Below, one piece after another: positions 1-8,809 of a stretch of DNA of 64,000 nucleotides. The notes under the pieces were generated by a model that saw nothing but the letters and a program-made list of their open reading frames with translations, searched no databases and was not told the origin of the DNA. The stretch is from JAOPZW01 sp963807305 (GTDB lineage: Bacteria > Actinomycetota > Thermoleophilia > Solirubrobacterales > Solirubrobacteraceae), in assembly GCA_963807305.1 (NCBI GenBank), contig CAWEBN010000005.1, positions 868,001 through 932,000 of the forward strand, read 5' to 3'. The position numbers and the translations under genes were made by a program. Numbering within the stretch: position 1 is the first letter of the stretch; the number at the start of each line of letters is the position of its first letter.

Positions 1-72
1 GCGGCGCGAACGCTCTCCAGCCGCTCGGCATGCGAGTTGGAGCCGCGGCGCCGAGGATGGAGGGCTGTTGGG

Positions 73-1536
73 TTACGCGGCCGCGCTGCGCAGCGTGCGC
101 CGGCCGAGCCGCGCCGTCTCCCGCAGGGCGCGGAAGTCCACGATGCTGAGCGTCAGGCCGAACACGGCGACGGAGAGCACGATCGCGACGCAGGCGCCAA
201 GAGCGTGGCTCGAGATCGAGTCGCAGGCGAGCCAGCCGGCGCCCGCCGCGATCGCGCCGCAGGCCGTCGTGACGACCGCTCGCGTGGCGATCCCGTCGAG
301 TCCGTGGCGCTTCGTGGCGCGCAGGAAGATCACCGCCTCAACGACGGCCCCGAGCAACTGGCCGACGCCGACCCCCCACACCTCGCCGGTCGCGGCGACC
401 AGCGAGATCGAGCACGCCACGATGACGATCGAGCTGAACCCGGTCGCCCGTAGGGCGGCTCCGGCGTCGCCGCGCCCATAGAGGAAGCCGGATGAGACGA
501 CCGAGACGGGCCCGCTCAGCAGGAGGCCGACGCAGGACAGCGCCACGGCGGGGGCCACCGGCGCCCAGCGTTGGCCGAAGGCGAAGGGCACGAGGTCCCA
601 TGAACTTCCGGCCAACGCGACGAGCACGATGCCCACCCCGACGCTGAGCGTCGCCGCCGTGCGCCTCAGTGGCTCCGAGACGTCGTCGCCCGCGTCGAGC
701 ATCCGCGCGACGGCCGGGAACGAGACCCGCCAGAGAGCCTCGAACATCAGGAACGGCGCCTGCAGGAGGCGCAGCGCGAGCCCCCACAGACCCAGCACCG
801 AAAGGCTTCCGGCGACAGCGATGCCGATGTTGAGCGCCTGGTCGCGGCCGACGCCGATGAGCGAGGCGGCCTGGAACTTCGCCCCGAATCCCAGGATCGG
901 CCGCACCTCGGCCCAGTGCAGCCGGGGCCAGAGCCGGCCCTCGGGGACGGCGATGAGCATCGCGATCGAGCCGGTGAAGGCACGCACGAGGCCGGCGGCG
1001 GCGACGCCGTAGACGCCGAAGCCCGCCAGCGCGGCGCCGATGGCGCAGGCCGCATAGACGGCTGTTTCGATCACCTCGGAGAGGACGATCGGGCCGTACT
1101 GCAAGCGCCGTTCGGTGAGGACGACCCCTGGCGTCCTGATCGACGTCACGGGCAGCGCGAGCGTCATGATCGTCGTCACCACGCCGGTACGCCCGAAGGG
1201 GAGCGCCACCGCAGCGGTCACGAGCGCGATGAGCCCCCCGAGCATGAGCTGCATGGCCAGGACGCCCTGGAGCTCCGAGCGCCGCGGCGGGGTGCTGCGG
1301 CGCACGAGGGCCGACCCGAGGCCGCCCGTCACGAACAGGCTGGCCAGCGCGACGACGGTGAGCCCGATGGCGAGCTCGCCGAACTCCTGCGGGACGAGGA
1401 TCCGCGCGAGAACGAGGTTCGTCAGCAGCCCGAGGGCGCGGAGCGCAGTCCCGCGGCCGATGAGCGCGATCCCGCCGCGGACGGCACGATGGCGCACCTC
1501 CGACGAGGCGAGGGTGTCGTCGTCCGGCTCGGTCAT
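73..1536 (-). CDS. Wzx-like polysaccharide flippase (MOP superfamily)
   Basis: A 487-residue integral membrane protein of the oligosaccharide/polysaccharide flippase type, which moves lipid-linked sugar units across the cytoplasmic membrane. About 12 hydrophobic segments follow a short charged N-terminus. The segment around residues 30-60 (TNLVLARILVPQEFGELAIG) is the classic first-helix signature of polysaccharide-synthesis flippases, and a matching YGRGDAGAALRATG-type loop lies in the second half. The ATG at 1536 (MTEPDDDT) is preferred because the 24 residues upstream are basic, proline-rich and look untranslated. The next gene rightwards (panB) is on the same strand, 187 bp away, and unrelated. 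It probably belongs functionally to the surface-glycan region further right and to a cluster continuing left of the window. Its donor sugar cannot be told. Confidence 0.85.
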   Translation of the reverse strand: MTEPDDDTLASSEVRHRAVRGGIALIGRGTALRALGLLTNLVLARILVPQEFGELAIGLTVVALASLFVTGGLGSALVRRSTPPRRSELQGVLAMQLMLGGLIALVTAAVALPFGRTGVVTTIMTLALPVTSIRTPGVVLTERRLQYGPIVLSEVIETAVYAACAIGAALAGFGVYGVAAAGLVRAFTGSIAMLIAVPEGRLWPRLHWAEVRPILGFGAKFQAASLIGVGRDQALNIGIAVAGSLSVLGLWGLALRLLQAPFLMFEALWRVSFPAVARMLDAGDDVSEPLRRTAATLSVGVGIVLVALAGSSWDLVPFAFGQRWAPVAPAVALSCVGLLLSGPVSVVSSGFLYGRGDAGAALRATGFSSIVIVACSISLVAATGEVWGVGVGQLLGAVVEAVIFLRATKRHGLDGIATRAVVTTACGAIAAGAGWLACDSISSHALGACVAIVLSVAVFGLTLSIVDFRALRETARLGRRTLRSAAA

Positions 1537-1650
1537 TGAGCCGTACCGACTGCGCCGGCCATGAGGTCGGGGAGGTGGTTGTGGGTGGCTCTCACGGCTG
1601 CCGACCACGGTAACGGCGTGTGGTGTCAGGCCCTAGTTCAAGTCACGCTC

Positions 1651-1676
1651 CGCGGGGCGCGCTCGAAGCGCCCGCG
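1651..1676 (-). terminator. hairpin downstream of panB
   Basis: A strong GC hairpin: arms CGCGGG(G)CGC and GCGCCCGCG with one bulged G around the loop GCTCGAA. It lies about 50 nt past the panB stop. It lacks a T-tract, so it is a likely but unproven transcription end for the pantothenate operon. Confidence 0.4.
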
Positions 1677-1723
1677 GCGATGGTGGGCTGGCGGGGGCGC
1701 TCGTCGCTGACGGGGCCGAGCGG

Positions 1724-2617
1724 TTACAGCTCCGCCAGCGCCTCGCGGAACGTCTCGAGCTCCGCGTCGTCGATCGAGTAGCCGTGCTCGGGACCGGGGA
1801 AGCGCCCGGAGCGCACGTCGTCGGCGTAGGCCGCGACGCCCGCGACCATCTCGTCCTGCAGCGAGGCATAGCGCTTGACGAAGCGCGCGCCGAGGCCCTC
1901 GCGGATGCCCAGGAGGTCGTGGAAGACGAGCACCTGGCCGTCGGTGGCCGGGCCCGCGCCGATGCCGATGACGGGGATCTCGATGCGGGGCATGAGCTCG
2001 GCCGCGACCGCCGCCGGGATCGCCTCGAACACGAGGCTGAAGCAGCCGGCCTCCTGCAGCGCCAGCGCCTCGTCGGCGATCCGCGATGCCGCGGCCGCCG
2101 TGCGCCCCTGCGCGCGGTAGCCGCCCAGGGCGGTCGAGGTCTGCGGGGTCAGGCCGACGTGGCCCATGACCGGGATGCCCACCTGGACGATCGCGCGGGC
2201 CCGCGCGACGCTCACCGGGCCCCCGCCCTCGAGCTTGACCGCGTCGCAGCCGGCCTCCTTGACGAAGCGGAAGGCGGTCTGCACGGCCTGCTCGTCGGAG
2301 ACCTCGTAGGAGCCGAAGGGCAGGTCGCCGACCAGGAACGGCGTACGCAGCCCGCGGCGCGTGGCGCGCGCGAGCACCAGCAGCTCATCGAGCTCGACCG
2401 CGACGGTGCTCGGATAGCCCAGCACGGTCATGGCGCCCGAGTCGCCGACGAGCACGAGGTCGACGCCGGCCTCCTCGGCCGCCCGCGCGCTGGGGAAGTC
2501 GTAGGCGGTGACCATGACGATCGGCTCCCCGAGGCGCTTCTTCTCGAACAGCCGCGGCAGGGTCATCGGCAGGCGCGACGCGTCGGCCGGGGTCTGGATG
2601 TTCGGATGTGCGCTCAT
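1724..2617 (-). CDS. panB: 3-methyl-2-oxobutanoate hydroxymethyltransferase
   Basis: 297 residues, the normal PanB length. It transfers the hydroxymethyl group of 5,10-methylene-tetrahydrofolate to alpha-ketoisovalerate, giving ketopantoate, in the cytoplasm. Visible family signatures: TAYDFPSA at 37-44, the metal-site VGDS at 57-60, KLEGG at 128-132, HVGLTPQ at 153-159, the FEAI segment with the presumed catalytic Glu198, and IGIGAG at 217-222. It is the last gene of a three-gene run (DUF2520 protein, panC, panB). Only about 6 bp separate the panC stop from the panB start, so the genes are almost certainly cotranscribed. Confidence 0.96.
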   Translation of the reverse strand: MSAHPNIQTPADASRLPMTLPRLFEKKRLGEPIVMVTAYDFPSARAAEEAGVDLVLVGDSGAMTVLGYPSTVAVELDELLVLARATRRGLRTPFLVGDLPFGSYEVSDEQAVQTAFRFVKEAGCDAVKLEGGGPVSVARARAIVQVGIPVMGHVGLTPQTSTALGGYRAQGRTAAAASRIADEALALQEAGCFSLVFEAIPAAVAAELMPRIEIPVIGIGAGPATDGQVLVFHDLLGIREGLGARFVKRYASLQDEMVAGVAAYADDVRSGRFPGPEHGYSIDDAELETFREALAEL

Positions 2618-2623
2618 GGCGAC

Positions 2624-3487
2624 TCAGCCTCCCGGCTGTCCGTTGGCGTTGAGGATGGTGTTGTCGATGAGACGGGTGCTGCCCACGCTGGCGGCGACCG
2701 CGACGAGCACCTCGCCGTCGACGCGGGCCACGGGGGAGAGGTCGTCCGGGCGGACGAGCTCGAGGTAGTCGGGCTCGACGCCGCGCCCGCGCATGGCGGC
2801 CAGCGCGGCCGCCCGCAGGACCACGGCGTCGCGCTCGCCGGCGCCCAGCGACGCCTCGGCGGCGGCCAGCGCGTCACGCAGCGCGAGCGCCCGCTCGCGG
2901 TCGGCGCCCTGCAGGTGGACGTTGCGGCTGGAGAGGGCCAGGCCGTCCGCCTCGCGCACGGTTGGGCGCACCTCGATGCGTACCGGCAGGTCGAGGTCGC
3001 GGACCAGGGCGCGCACGACGAGCGCCTGCTGGGCGTCCTTCTGTCCGAAGAAGGCCACGTCGGGCCCGACCATGTTCAGCAGCTTGGTCACGACGGTCGT
3101 GACGCCGTCGAAGTGGCTCACGCCGCGGTGCTCGCCCTCCAGGGTCTCGGTCAGGCCGCTCACGTGGACCGTGGTGGCGAAGCCCGGCGGGTAGACCTCC
3201 TCGAGCGGGGGGGCGAAGAGCACATCGGCGCCGATCTCGGCCATGAGCGCCGCGTCGCGCTCCTCGTCGCGCGGGTACGCGGCGAGGTCGCCGGCCGCGT
3301 TGAACTGCGCGGGGTTGACGAAGAGCGAGACGACGACCACGTCGCAGGTCGCGCGCGCGTGGCGGATGAGGCTCAGATGGCCCTCGTGCAGCGCGCCCAT
3401 CGTCGGCACGAGGCCAATGACGCGCTCGGCGCGCCGCGCCGGGCGCAGCTCGGCGCGGAGGTCGGCGACGGTCCGGACCGTCCTCAT
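2624..3487 (-). CDS. panC: pantothenate synthetase
   Basis: 287 residues. It condenses pantoate with beta-alanine in an ATP-dependent, adenylate-forming reaction, the last step to vitamin B5. Signatures: PTMGALHEGH at 28-37 (the HIGH-like nucleotide motif), FVNPAQF at 56-62, GPDVAFFGQKD with the KMSK-like lysine, and LSSRN. The reading frame is open far upstream (to 4813), but the ATG at 3487 is right: it starts directly at the conserved MRTVRTVADLR and overlaps the upstream stop by 4 bp (ATGA), which implies translational coupling. The beta-alanine source, panD, is not in the window. Confidence 0.96.
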   Translation of the reverse strand: MRTVRTVADLRAELRPARRAERVIGLVPTMGALHEGHLSLIRHARATCDVVVVSLFVNPAQFNAAGDLAAYPRDEERDAALMAEIGADVLFAPPLEEVYPPGFATTVHVSGLTETLEGEHRGVSHFDGVTTVVTKLLNMVGPDVAFFGQKDAQQALVVRALVRDLDLPVRIEVRPTVREADGLALSSRNVHLQGADRERALALRDALAAAEASLGAGERDAVVLRAAALAAMRGRGVEPDYLELVRPDDLSPVARVDGEVLVAVAASVGSTRLIDNTILNANGQPGG

Positions 3488-4170
3488 GCCGCGGCCACCG
3501 TTCGCGTCGCGTCGGCCAGCGCGTCGTAGAGCCCGAGCAGCTCGGGCGCCCGCTCGCCGATCGCCTCGCGGTGGCGCGCCACCGTCGCCTCGTCGCCGCG
3601 GACGATCGGGCCGGTCAGCGAGGCGTCGCCCTCGACGGCCCACGCCTCGACCGCCGCGCGCACGAGCGGCACGAGCACGGCGCGCTCGACGCCGGCCGTG
3701 GCCGCGACGCGCGCGGCCGCCGACTCGAGCGTCACGAGGAAGTTCGAGGCCATCGACGCGGCGGCGTGGTAGGCCACCCGGTCCTCGTCGTCGATCTCGA
3801 AGGGGTGCATGCCGAGCGCGAGGCCCAGGCGCCGGGCGACGTCGAGCGCCCTCGGCGTCGTGCCGGCGATCGCGCAGCCGGCGCCCGCGAAGGCGCCGCC
3901 GGCGCGGGTCACGGTCATGAGCGGGTGCAGGCCGAAGCCCTCGTGCGGCGCGAGCACGTCGAGGCCCGTGGCGCCCGAGCAGTGACCGACCAGGGGGCCG
4001 GGCTCGACGGCGGCCGCGGCGGCCGCGATCTGCACGTCGGGGACGCAGAGCAGCACGACCTCGGCGCCCGCGCCGGCGTAGCCGCGGCCGTGCGGAGCCG
4101 GGGCCCGCAGTGCGGAGGCGAGGGCGCGGCCAAGGCGGCCGTCCCCCACGATGGCGATCTTCTGTTGCAT
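3484..4170 (-). CDS. Rossmann/DUF2520 protein, candidate ketopantoate reductase (PanG-like)
   Basis: 228 residues. The N-terminus is a nucleotide-binding fold (IAIVGDGRLGRALASAL, residues 5-21). It is followed by VGHCSGATGLDVLAPHEGFG and HPL near residue 80, the signature of Rossmann-like/DUF2520 proteins, and an all-helical C-terminal half. It is first in the operon and overlaps panC by 4 bp. The pathway needs a ketopantoate reductase between PanB and PanC, and no panE- or ilvC-like gene is present. PanG, an alternative reductase described in Francisella, is to my recollection of this class. The assignment is therefore context-based inference; the NAD(P)-dependent oxidoreductase fold itself is well supported. 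The protein is slightly short for the family (usually about 250-290). Confidence 0.75.
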   Translation of the reverse strand: MQQKIAIVGDGRLGRALASALRAPAPHGRGYAGAGAEVVLLCVPDVQIAAAAAAVEPGPLVGHCSGATGLDVLAPHEGFGLHPLMTVTRAGGAFAGAGCAIAGTTPRALDVARRLGLALGMHPFEIDDEDRVAYHAAASMASNFLVTLESAAARVAATAGVERAVLVPLVRAAVEAWAVEGDASLTGPIVRGDEATVARHREAIGERAPELLGLYDALADATRTVAAA

Positions 4171-4225
4171 CTGATGTCGGATCCAGCCCCCGGAGCGGGG
4201 TGCCGGTCACGTGTGATGTGCACAA

Positions 4226-4231
4226 AGCGTA
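4226..4231 (-). promoter_or_regulatory. -10 element of the pantothenate operon
   Basis: TACGCT on the minus strand, about 55 nt upstream of the DUF2520 start. It matches the TAnnnT box seen before many genes here. No clear -35 is visible. It shares the 139-bp divergent intergenic region with the promoter at 4298. Confidence 0.35.
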
Positions 4232-4297
4232 CCCCGTCGGTCCAACGGACTTGCGCAGGTTGCGGCTTCCTGGCCCGAGCCCGGCCGCAGCTGTGTC

Positions 4298-4303
4298 TAC
4301 GCT
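4298..4303 (+). promoter_or_regulatory. -10 element, apparently leaderless uracil-DNA glycosylase mRNA
   Basis: TACGCT ends 7 nt before the GTG at 4310, so the expected transcription start coincides with the start codon. No Shine-Dalgarno is visible, which fits leaderless translation. Confidence 0.45.
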
Positions 4304-4309
4304 TGGATC

Positions 4310-5023
4310 GTGCCGCCTTCGAAGCAGGAGCGCCGGGAGGCGCTCAAGGCCGTCTACCAGCAGGCGCGGGACTGCGCCCGCTGCCCTCAGCTCGCCGCGA
4401 CGCGCACCACCGTCGTCTTCGGCTCGGGCAACGCCGACGCCGACCTGATGTTCGTGGGAGAGGCGCCGGGCCGCAACGAGGACGAGCAGGGGCTCCCCTT
4501 CGTCGGGCAGGCCGGCAAGCTGCTGGACAAGCTGCTCGACGAGATCGGCCTGCAGCGCAGCGACGTGTTCATCTGCAACACGCTGAAGTGCCGCCCACCT
4601 GGCAATCGCGATCCCCATCCCGAGGAGATCGAGAACTGCCACGAGTACCTGCTGCGCCAGGTGGAGCTGATCGAGCCGCGCGTGATCTGCACGCTGGGGA
4701 ACTTCGCGACCAAGCTCCTGCGCGCGGACCCCACCGGGATCACGCGCCTGCACGGGCGCGATGAGGTGCGCGTCATCGGGACGCGCGCGGTCCGGCTCTA
4801 TCCCATCTTCCATCCCGCCGCCGCGCTCTACACGCCGGCCAACGTCGAGGTGCTGCGGGCCGACTTCGCCCGCCTGCCCGAGCTGCTGGCGATGGCGCCG
4901 CCGCCGCAGCCCGGCCAGGAGGAGGAGCGCCCCGCCCTGCCCGAGCCCCGCCCGCTGCCCGACGTGCCCGAGCTCGAGCCCGTTGCCGTGGCGGTCGACG
5001 ACCGCCAGATGGGGCTGTTCTGA
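4310..5023 (+). CDS. family 4 uracil-DNA glycosylase (4Fe-4S)
   Basis: 237 residues. It excises uracil from DNA at the start of base-excision repair. The N-terminal 190 residues carry the family-4 hallmarks: GEAPGRNED at 50-58, four cluster cysteines C22, C25, C94 and C110 in the expected spacing, the NTLKCRPPGNR block, and FHPAAALY near residue 170. The C-terminal 40 residues are acidic and proline-rich and end in QMGLF. That ending resembles a beta-clamp (DnaN)-binding peptide, QxxLF, suggesting coupling to the replisome; this last point is inference. The GTG start matches the promoter at 4298. The stop overlaps the next gene by 1 bp (TGATG). Confidence 0.93.
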   Translation: MPPSKQERREALKAVYQQARDCARCPQLAATRTTVVFGSGNADADLMFVGEAPGRNEDEQGLPFVGQAGKLLDKLLDEIGLQRSDVFICNTLKCRPPGNRDPHPEEIENCHEYLLRQVELIEPRVICTLGNFATKLLRADPTGITRLHGRDEVRVIGTRAVRLYPIFHPAAALYTPANVEVLRADFARLPELLAMAPPPQPGQEEERPALPEPRPLPDVPELEPVAVAVDDRQMGLF

Positions 5024-5742
5024 TGGTCCACCCGTCGGCGGCGACCGGCTTCGCGCGCTCGGTCGAGGCCTATGAGCGTGCGCGGCCCGAGTACCCGCCG
5101 GAGGCGATCGCGTGGCTGGCCGAGGCGCTCCGCCTGCGCCCGGGGCGGACCGTGGTCGACCTCGCGGCCGGCAGCGGCAAGCTCACCCGGCCGCTCGCCG
5201 CGCTGGGCTGCGAGGTGATCGCCATCGAGCCGGTGGCGGAGATGCGCGCCGCGATCGGGCCGACGGTGCGCGCCCTCGACGGCACCGCCGAGGCCATGCC
5301 GCTCCCCGACGACAGCGCCGACGCCGTCACCGTCGGCCAGGCCTTCCACTGGTTCGACGGGCCGAAGGCGCTGGCGGAGATCGAGCGCGTCCTGCGCCCC
5401 GGCGGCGCCCTCGCGCTCGTGTGGAACCGGCGCCCGAGCGAGTCCTCGGCCCTGCACGCCGCGATCAGCGAGACGATCGCCCCGTATCGCGGCGACGCGC
5501 CCGCCCACGCCAGCGGCGCCTGGCGCGAGGCCTTCGCCGGACGCGAGCTGACCGAGCGCCACTTCGCGTTCACCCAGCGCCTCGACGCCGATCTCCTCGC
5601 GGACCGCGTCGGCTCGACGAGCTTCGTCGCCGCCCTCGACGATGCGCAGCGCGAGCCGCTGCTCGCGCGCGTGCGCGCGCTCGCTCCGGACGGGGAGGTC
5701 GACGTCCCGTACGAGTGCGAGATCCACCTCTGGCGGCCTTGA
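5023..5742 (+). CDS. class I SAM-dependent methyltransferase
   Basis: 239 residues. Motif I is VVDLAAGSGKLT (residues 45-56), motif II is an acidic IEP after CEVIAI, and the post-motif region FHWFDGPKALAEIERVLRPGGALALVWN is typical of the UbiE/Methyltransf_11 group. The substrate is unknown. The ATG overlaps the stop of the DNA glycosylase, so it is the second gene of that operon, though no functional link is evident. Confidence 0.88.
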   Translation: MVHPSAATGFARSVEAYERARPEYPPEAIAWLAEALRLRPGRTVVDLAAGSGKLTRPLAALGCEVIAIEPVAEMRAAIGPTVRALDGTAEAMPLPDDSADAVTVGQAFHWFDGPKALAEIERVLRPGGALALVWNRRPSESSALHAAISETIAPYRGDAPAHASGAWREAFAGRELTERHFAFTQRLDADLLADRVGSTSFVAALDDAQREPLLARVRALAPDGEVDVPYECEIHLWRP

Positions 5743-5774
5743 CGTGATCGACCGCGGAGCGGAGCATCGCGCAG

Positions 5775-6245
5775 GTGATGCGCGCCTCCGACCGCGATCG
5801 CGAGCGGGCCGTCGCCCTCCTGCGGGCGCGCTGCGTGGAGGGCTACCTGAGCGTCGACACCTTCGAGTACCGGCTGGGGCGCGTGCTGGCGGCGCGGTCG
5901 CTCGCCGAGCTGCGCGTGCTGGTGGCCGACGTGGCGCGCCGGCGGTGGACGTGGCCGCGCCGGCGCGCGGTCCGTAGCGCACGGTGCGCACCGGTGGCGC
6001 TGCCCGCCCGCGGGACGATCGTCGTCGGGCGCAGCCGCGGCTGCGACGTCGTCATGCCCCAGGCGACGGTCTCGCGCCGGCACCTCGAGCTGCGCGCGCT
6101 CGACGGCGCGTGGCTGGCGGTCGACCTCGGGTCGAGCAACGGCACGTGGCTCATGGGGCGGCGCGTCGGCCGCGCACGGGTGTCTCCCGGCGACGAGCTC
6201 GTGCTCGGCGACTGCACGGTCGTGCTCGAGCCCGCCGGGCGCTGA
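5775..6245 (+). CDS. DUF1707-FHA domain protein
   Basis: 156 residues with two parts. Residues 1-50 (ASDRDRERAVALLRARCVEG, then a YRLGRVLAARSLAEL stretch) are the actinobacterial DUF1707 domain. Residues 75-155 form a forkhead-associated domain with GRSRGCDVV, SRRHLEL and SSNGTWL, the residues that bind phosphothreonine. A basic linker (RRRWTWPRRRAVR) joins them. It probably recognises targets of Ser/Thr protein kinases. Start is GTG 5775 or the adjacent ATG 5778; a -10-like box is not obvious. It converges on the ArsR-type gene at 6252. Confidence 0.85.
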   Translation: MMRASDRDRERAVALLRARCVEGYLSVDTFEYRLGRVLAARSLAELRVLVADVARRRWTWPRRRAVRSARCAPVALPARGTIVVGRSRGCDVVMPQATVSRRHLELRALDGAWLAVDLGSSNGTWLMGRRVGRARVSPGDELVLGDCTVVLEPAGR

Positions 6246-6251
6246 GGGGCC

Positions 6252-7229
6252 TCAGGTGCGGCGCAGGAGCGCGTCGCCGCTGGGCGTGCGCGAGTAGAGG
6301 ACGCGCCGCCCGTCGCGCGCCGCGCGTACCAGCCCGGCCCGTCGCAGGACGCCGAGGTGCTCGTTGACGCCGGCCGCCGAGGCGCCGAGGCGCCGCGCCA
6401 GGTCGCTCGTGGCCGTCGGGGTGCCGAGCGCTGCGAGGATGGCGGCGCGGCGGCGACCGAGCAGGGCCGCGAGCGCCTCGCCGTCACCGCCGCCGCCCGC
6501 CGGGGCCCACAGCGACCCCAGCCCCCGCGGCGTGTAGATGAGCGCCGGCTGCCACGGCTCATCGAACATCGCGAAGACCCGCGGCCAGGCGAAGGCGGCG
6601 GGTACGAGCAGCAGGCCGCGGCCGCCCAGCTCCACCTGCTGCTCGTAGGGGCGATCGATCTCGAGCACGCCGTCGCGCCAGCGGACCTGGTGATGGAGAT
6701 CCTCGAAGACCTCGATCGCGCCGCCCGCGGTCAGGCGCCGCGCGCGGTGCAGGATGTCGTCTTCGAGCGCGGCCCGGATCTCCGCCCACCACGGCGCGAT
6801 CGCGCGCTCGAAGTAACCGGCCATCATGGTCGTGAGCTCGGCGAGGCCGCGCTCGGGATCGTCGAGCAACGGCCGCGCCACGTCCGGGACCGCCGTGCCG
6901 TCGAAGCGCCAGCCGACCTCGCGCGCGACGCGCCCGTGCGGCGTGGCCCGCACGCGGGCCAGCTCGTCATCGAGCTCGGCCAGCGGTGTCGTGGGGGGCG
7001 GCACGACGAAGTCCGGCGCGTAGCCGTGCGGCGATGCGATGGCGAGCAGGTCCAGCAATTCGAAGTCGAAGCCCTCCAGGCGCCGGCGCGCGGCACGCGC
7101 CCATGGCAGGTGCAGCGAGTGCCCGGCCGGGTCGCGCAGGACGTCCGTGCTCCACGTCAGGTCGAAGAGGGGCGAGATCGCGAAGCGGGTGCGAACCAGG
7201 TCCTCGTGGCCGAAGTGGAAGCGGATCAC
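6252..7229 (-). CDS. DUF5937/ArsR-type winged-helix transcriptional regulator
   Basis: 325 residues. The C-terminal 75 residues are a winged helix (AILAALGTPTATSDLARRLG, then VNEHLGVLRRAGLV and RRVLYSRT, the wing). The long N-terminal part (MIRFHFGHEDLVRTRFAISP, a TWSTDVLRDP-like block, and FVVPPP) is the effector-like domain common in actinobacterial regulators of this type. No ligand can be proposed. It stands alone between convergent and co-directional neighbours. Confidence 0.85.
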   Translation of the reverse strand: MIRFHFGHEDLVRTRFAISPLFDLTWSTDVLRDPAGHSLHLPWARAARRRLEGFDFELLDLLAIASPHGYAPDFVVPPPTTPLAELDDELARVRATPHGRVAREVGWRFDGTAVPDVARPLLDDPERGLAELTTMMAGYFERAIAPWWAEIRAALEDDILHRARRLTAGGAIEVFEDLHHQVRWRDGVLEIDRPYEQQVELGGRGLLLVPAAFAWPRVFAMFDEPWQPALIYTPRGLGSLWAPAGGGGDGEALAALLGRRRAAILAALGTPTATSDLARRLGASAAGVNEHLGVLRRAGLVRAARDGRRVLYSRTPSGDALLRRT

Positions 7230-7286
7230 CGTCCCGATTCTGCCGCAGCCTTCGGCTGAGAGCGAATCGTCCTGGGTGCGGTGCGG

Positions 7287-8648
7287 CTACGCAGCGAGCT
7301 CGAGCAGCGCCCGCGCCGGGCGGTGCTCGGGGTGCCTGGCCACGGTCTCCAAGAGCGCGACGACCACGTCCGGGTCGAACTGGTCGCCCGAGCAGCGCTC
7401 GAGCTCGGCGACCGCCTCGCCGACTCCGAGCGCCGCCCGGTAGGCGCGGTTCGTGGTCATGGCGCTGTAGGCGTCGCAGGCGCAGATGATGCGTGCGGCG
7501 AGCGGGATCGCCTCGCCCGCGATGCGGTCGGGGTAGCCGCGGCCGTCCCAGCGCTCGTGGTGGTGGCGGACGATGATGCCCACCTCCGAGAGCACGCCGC
7601 CGACGCGCTCGAGCATCTCCTGGCCGTCGACCGGATGGCGCTTGACGAGCTCGAACTCCTCGTCGGTGAGCTTGCCCGGCTTGTTGATGATCGCGTCGGG
7701 CACGCGGATCTTGCCGATGTCGTGCAGCAGCCCGGCGAACTCCAGGTTGCGCCGGTCGCGCGCCCCGAGGCCGAGGGTGTCGCCGACCGCGAGGGCGAGG
7801 GCCACGACGCCGTGGCTGTGCTCGCCGCCGGTGTAGGCATCGTCGGCCTCGAGCAGGTCGCTCATCAACAGCGCGGTGCCGCGGTAGGCGTGCGAGAGCG
7901 CCAGCGCGTTCTCGATCCGCGTGCGGCGCTCGCGGGCGAAGAGGGCGAGCAGGCCCATGAGCGGCAGGACGAAGGCGACGGCGAACGGCTGGCGCTCGCC
8001 GGCGACGCCGGCCAGGACGCCCACGGGCGTGAGCGCGGCGTCGACGGCGAAGACCCACACGAACAGGCGCAGCGTCACGTTCGGCGGGACACCGTGGGAG
8101 AGCTTGTCGCGCAGGACCGTCACGCCGGAGTCGCAGAACGCCTGGGCGGCGAGGGCCAGGGCGAGCACGGGCCAGTCGTCGAGGCCGATGCGATCCGGGG
8201 CGAGCAGCGCCACCACGACCGCGGGCCCGACGGCGTAGACGGCGTCGGCGAGGACGAAGACCAGGCGCGTCGGGTGGACGGCGCCGCGCAGGTAGCTCGG
8301 AAGGCGGCCGACGAGGAAGCTCGCCGCGACGAGCAGCGGGACGAGCGCGGGCGGCGCGAGCAGCAGCATCGGCATGAACACGAGCTGGCTGGGGACCGTG
8401 TAGCCGGCGCCGACGTCGAACTGGACGCGCTGGGTCAGCGCGTAGGCGGCGATGAGCGCGATCGCGCCGAGCGGCGAGAGCGCGCGCGCCGAGGGAGCCA
8501 GGACCACGAGCGCGACGACCGCGACGAGCAGCAGTGCGCCCAGACCGGCGTCCGTGCGCAGCTCGCGCCGCGACAGCGGGGCCGTCTTGCGGGCCGACGC
8601 ATCCTCGATGAGCTGCTCGACGTACGGGTCGTCCTCTGCAAGGGCCAT
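7287..8648 (-). CDS. membrane-bound HD-GYP domain phosphodiesterase
   Basis: 453 residues. Six to eight hydrophobic segments span residues 33-240, a MASE-like membrane sensor. The cytoplasmic HD-GYP domain covers about 250-440: LLHDIGKIRVP with the HD pair at 309-310, RHPVDG at 338, RHHHERWDGRGYP at 361-373, and DAYSAMTTNRAYR. The GYP motif is complete (DGRGYP where many have DGSGYP), so hydrolysis of cyclic di-GMP or a related dinucleotide is expected. No GGDEF or EAL gene is in the window. Solitary gene. Confidence 0.93.
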   Translation of the reverse strand: MALAEDDPYVEQLIEDASARKTAPLSRRELRTDAGLGALLLVAVVALVVLAPSARALSPLGAIALIAAYALTQRVQFDVGAGYTVPSQLVFMPMLLLAPPALVPLLVAASFLVGRLPSYLRGAVHPTRLVFVLADAVYAVGPAVVVALLAPDRIGLDDWPVLALALAAQAFCDSGVTVLRDKLSHGVPPNVTLRLFVWVFAVDAALTPVGVLAGVAGERQPFAVAFVLPLMGLLALFARERRTRIENALALSHAYRGTALLMSDLLEADDAYTGGEHSHGVVALALAVGDTLGLGARDRRNLEFAGLLHDIGKIRVPDAIINKPGKLTDEEFELVKRHPVDGQEMLERVGGVLSEVGIIVRHHHERWDGRGYPDRIAGEAIPLAARIICACDAYSAMTTNRAYRAALGVGEAVAELERCSGDQFDPDVVVALLETVARHPEHRPARALLELAA

Positions 8649-8809
8649 GGCGCACTCCCTTCATCGGCGCGCGCGAGGGAGCAAAGCACCTCTCTTTGGA
8701 CATATGTATGGCGCCGTTCAGCGCAGGCTCATGGCCGTTGGGCGCAACGTCGATGCCGCCGGTGGCCGCTCTTCATAGGCCGGTTGACAACTTGAAGGGG
8801 GAAACGCAT

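Noticed and set aside
1..72. A gene at the left window edge
   Set aside because: No frame with recognisable sequence; probably intergenic.
1784..3529. A 581-codon plus-strand frame opposite panB/panC
   Set aside because: Antisense shadow of well-conserved genes; no recognisable domain.
8784..8789. TTGACA as a -35 for the secreted protein gene
   Set aside because: It lies only 20 bp before the ATG, leaving no room for a -10 and ribosome-binding site.
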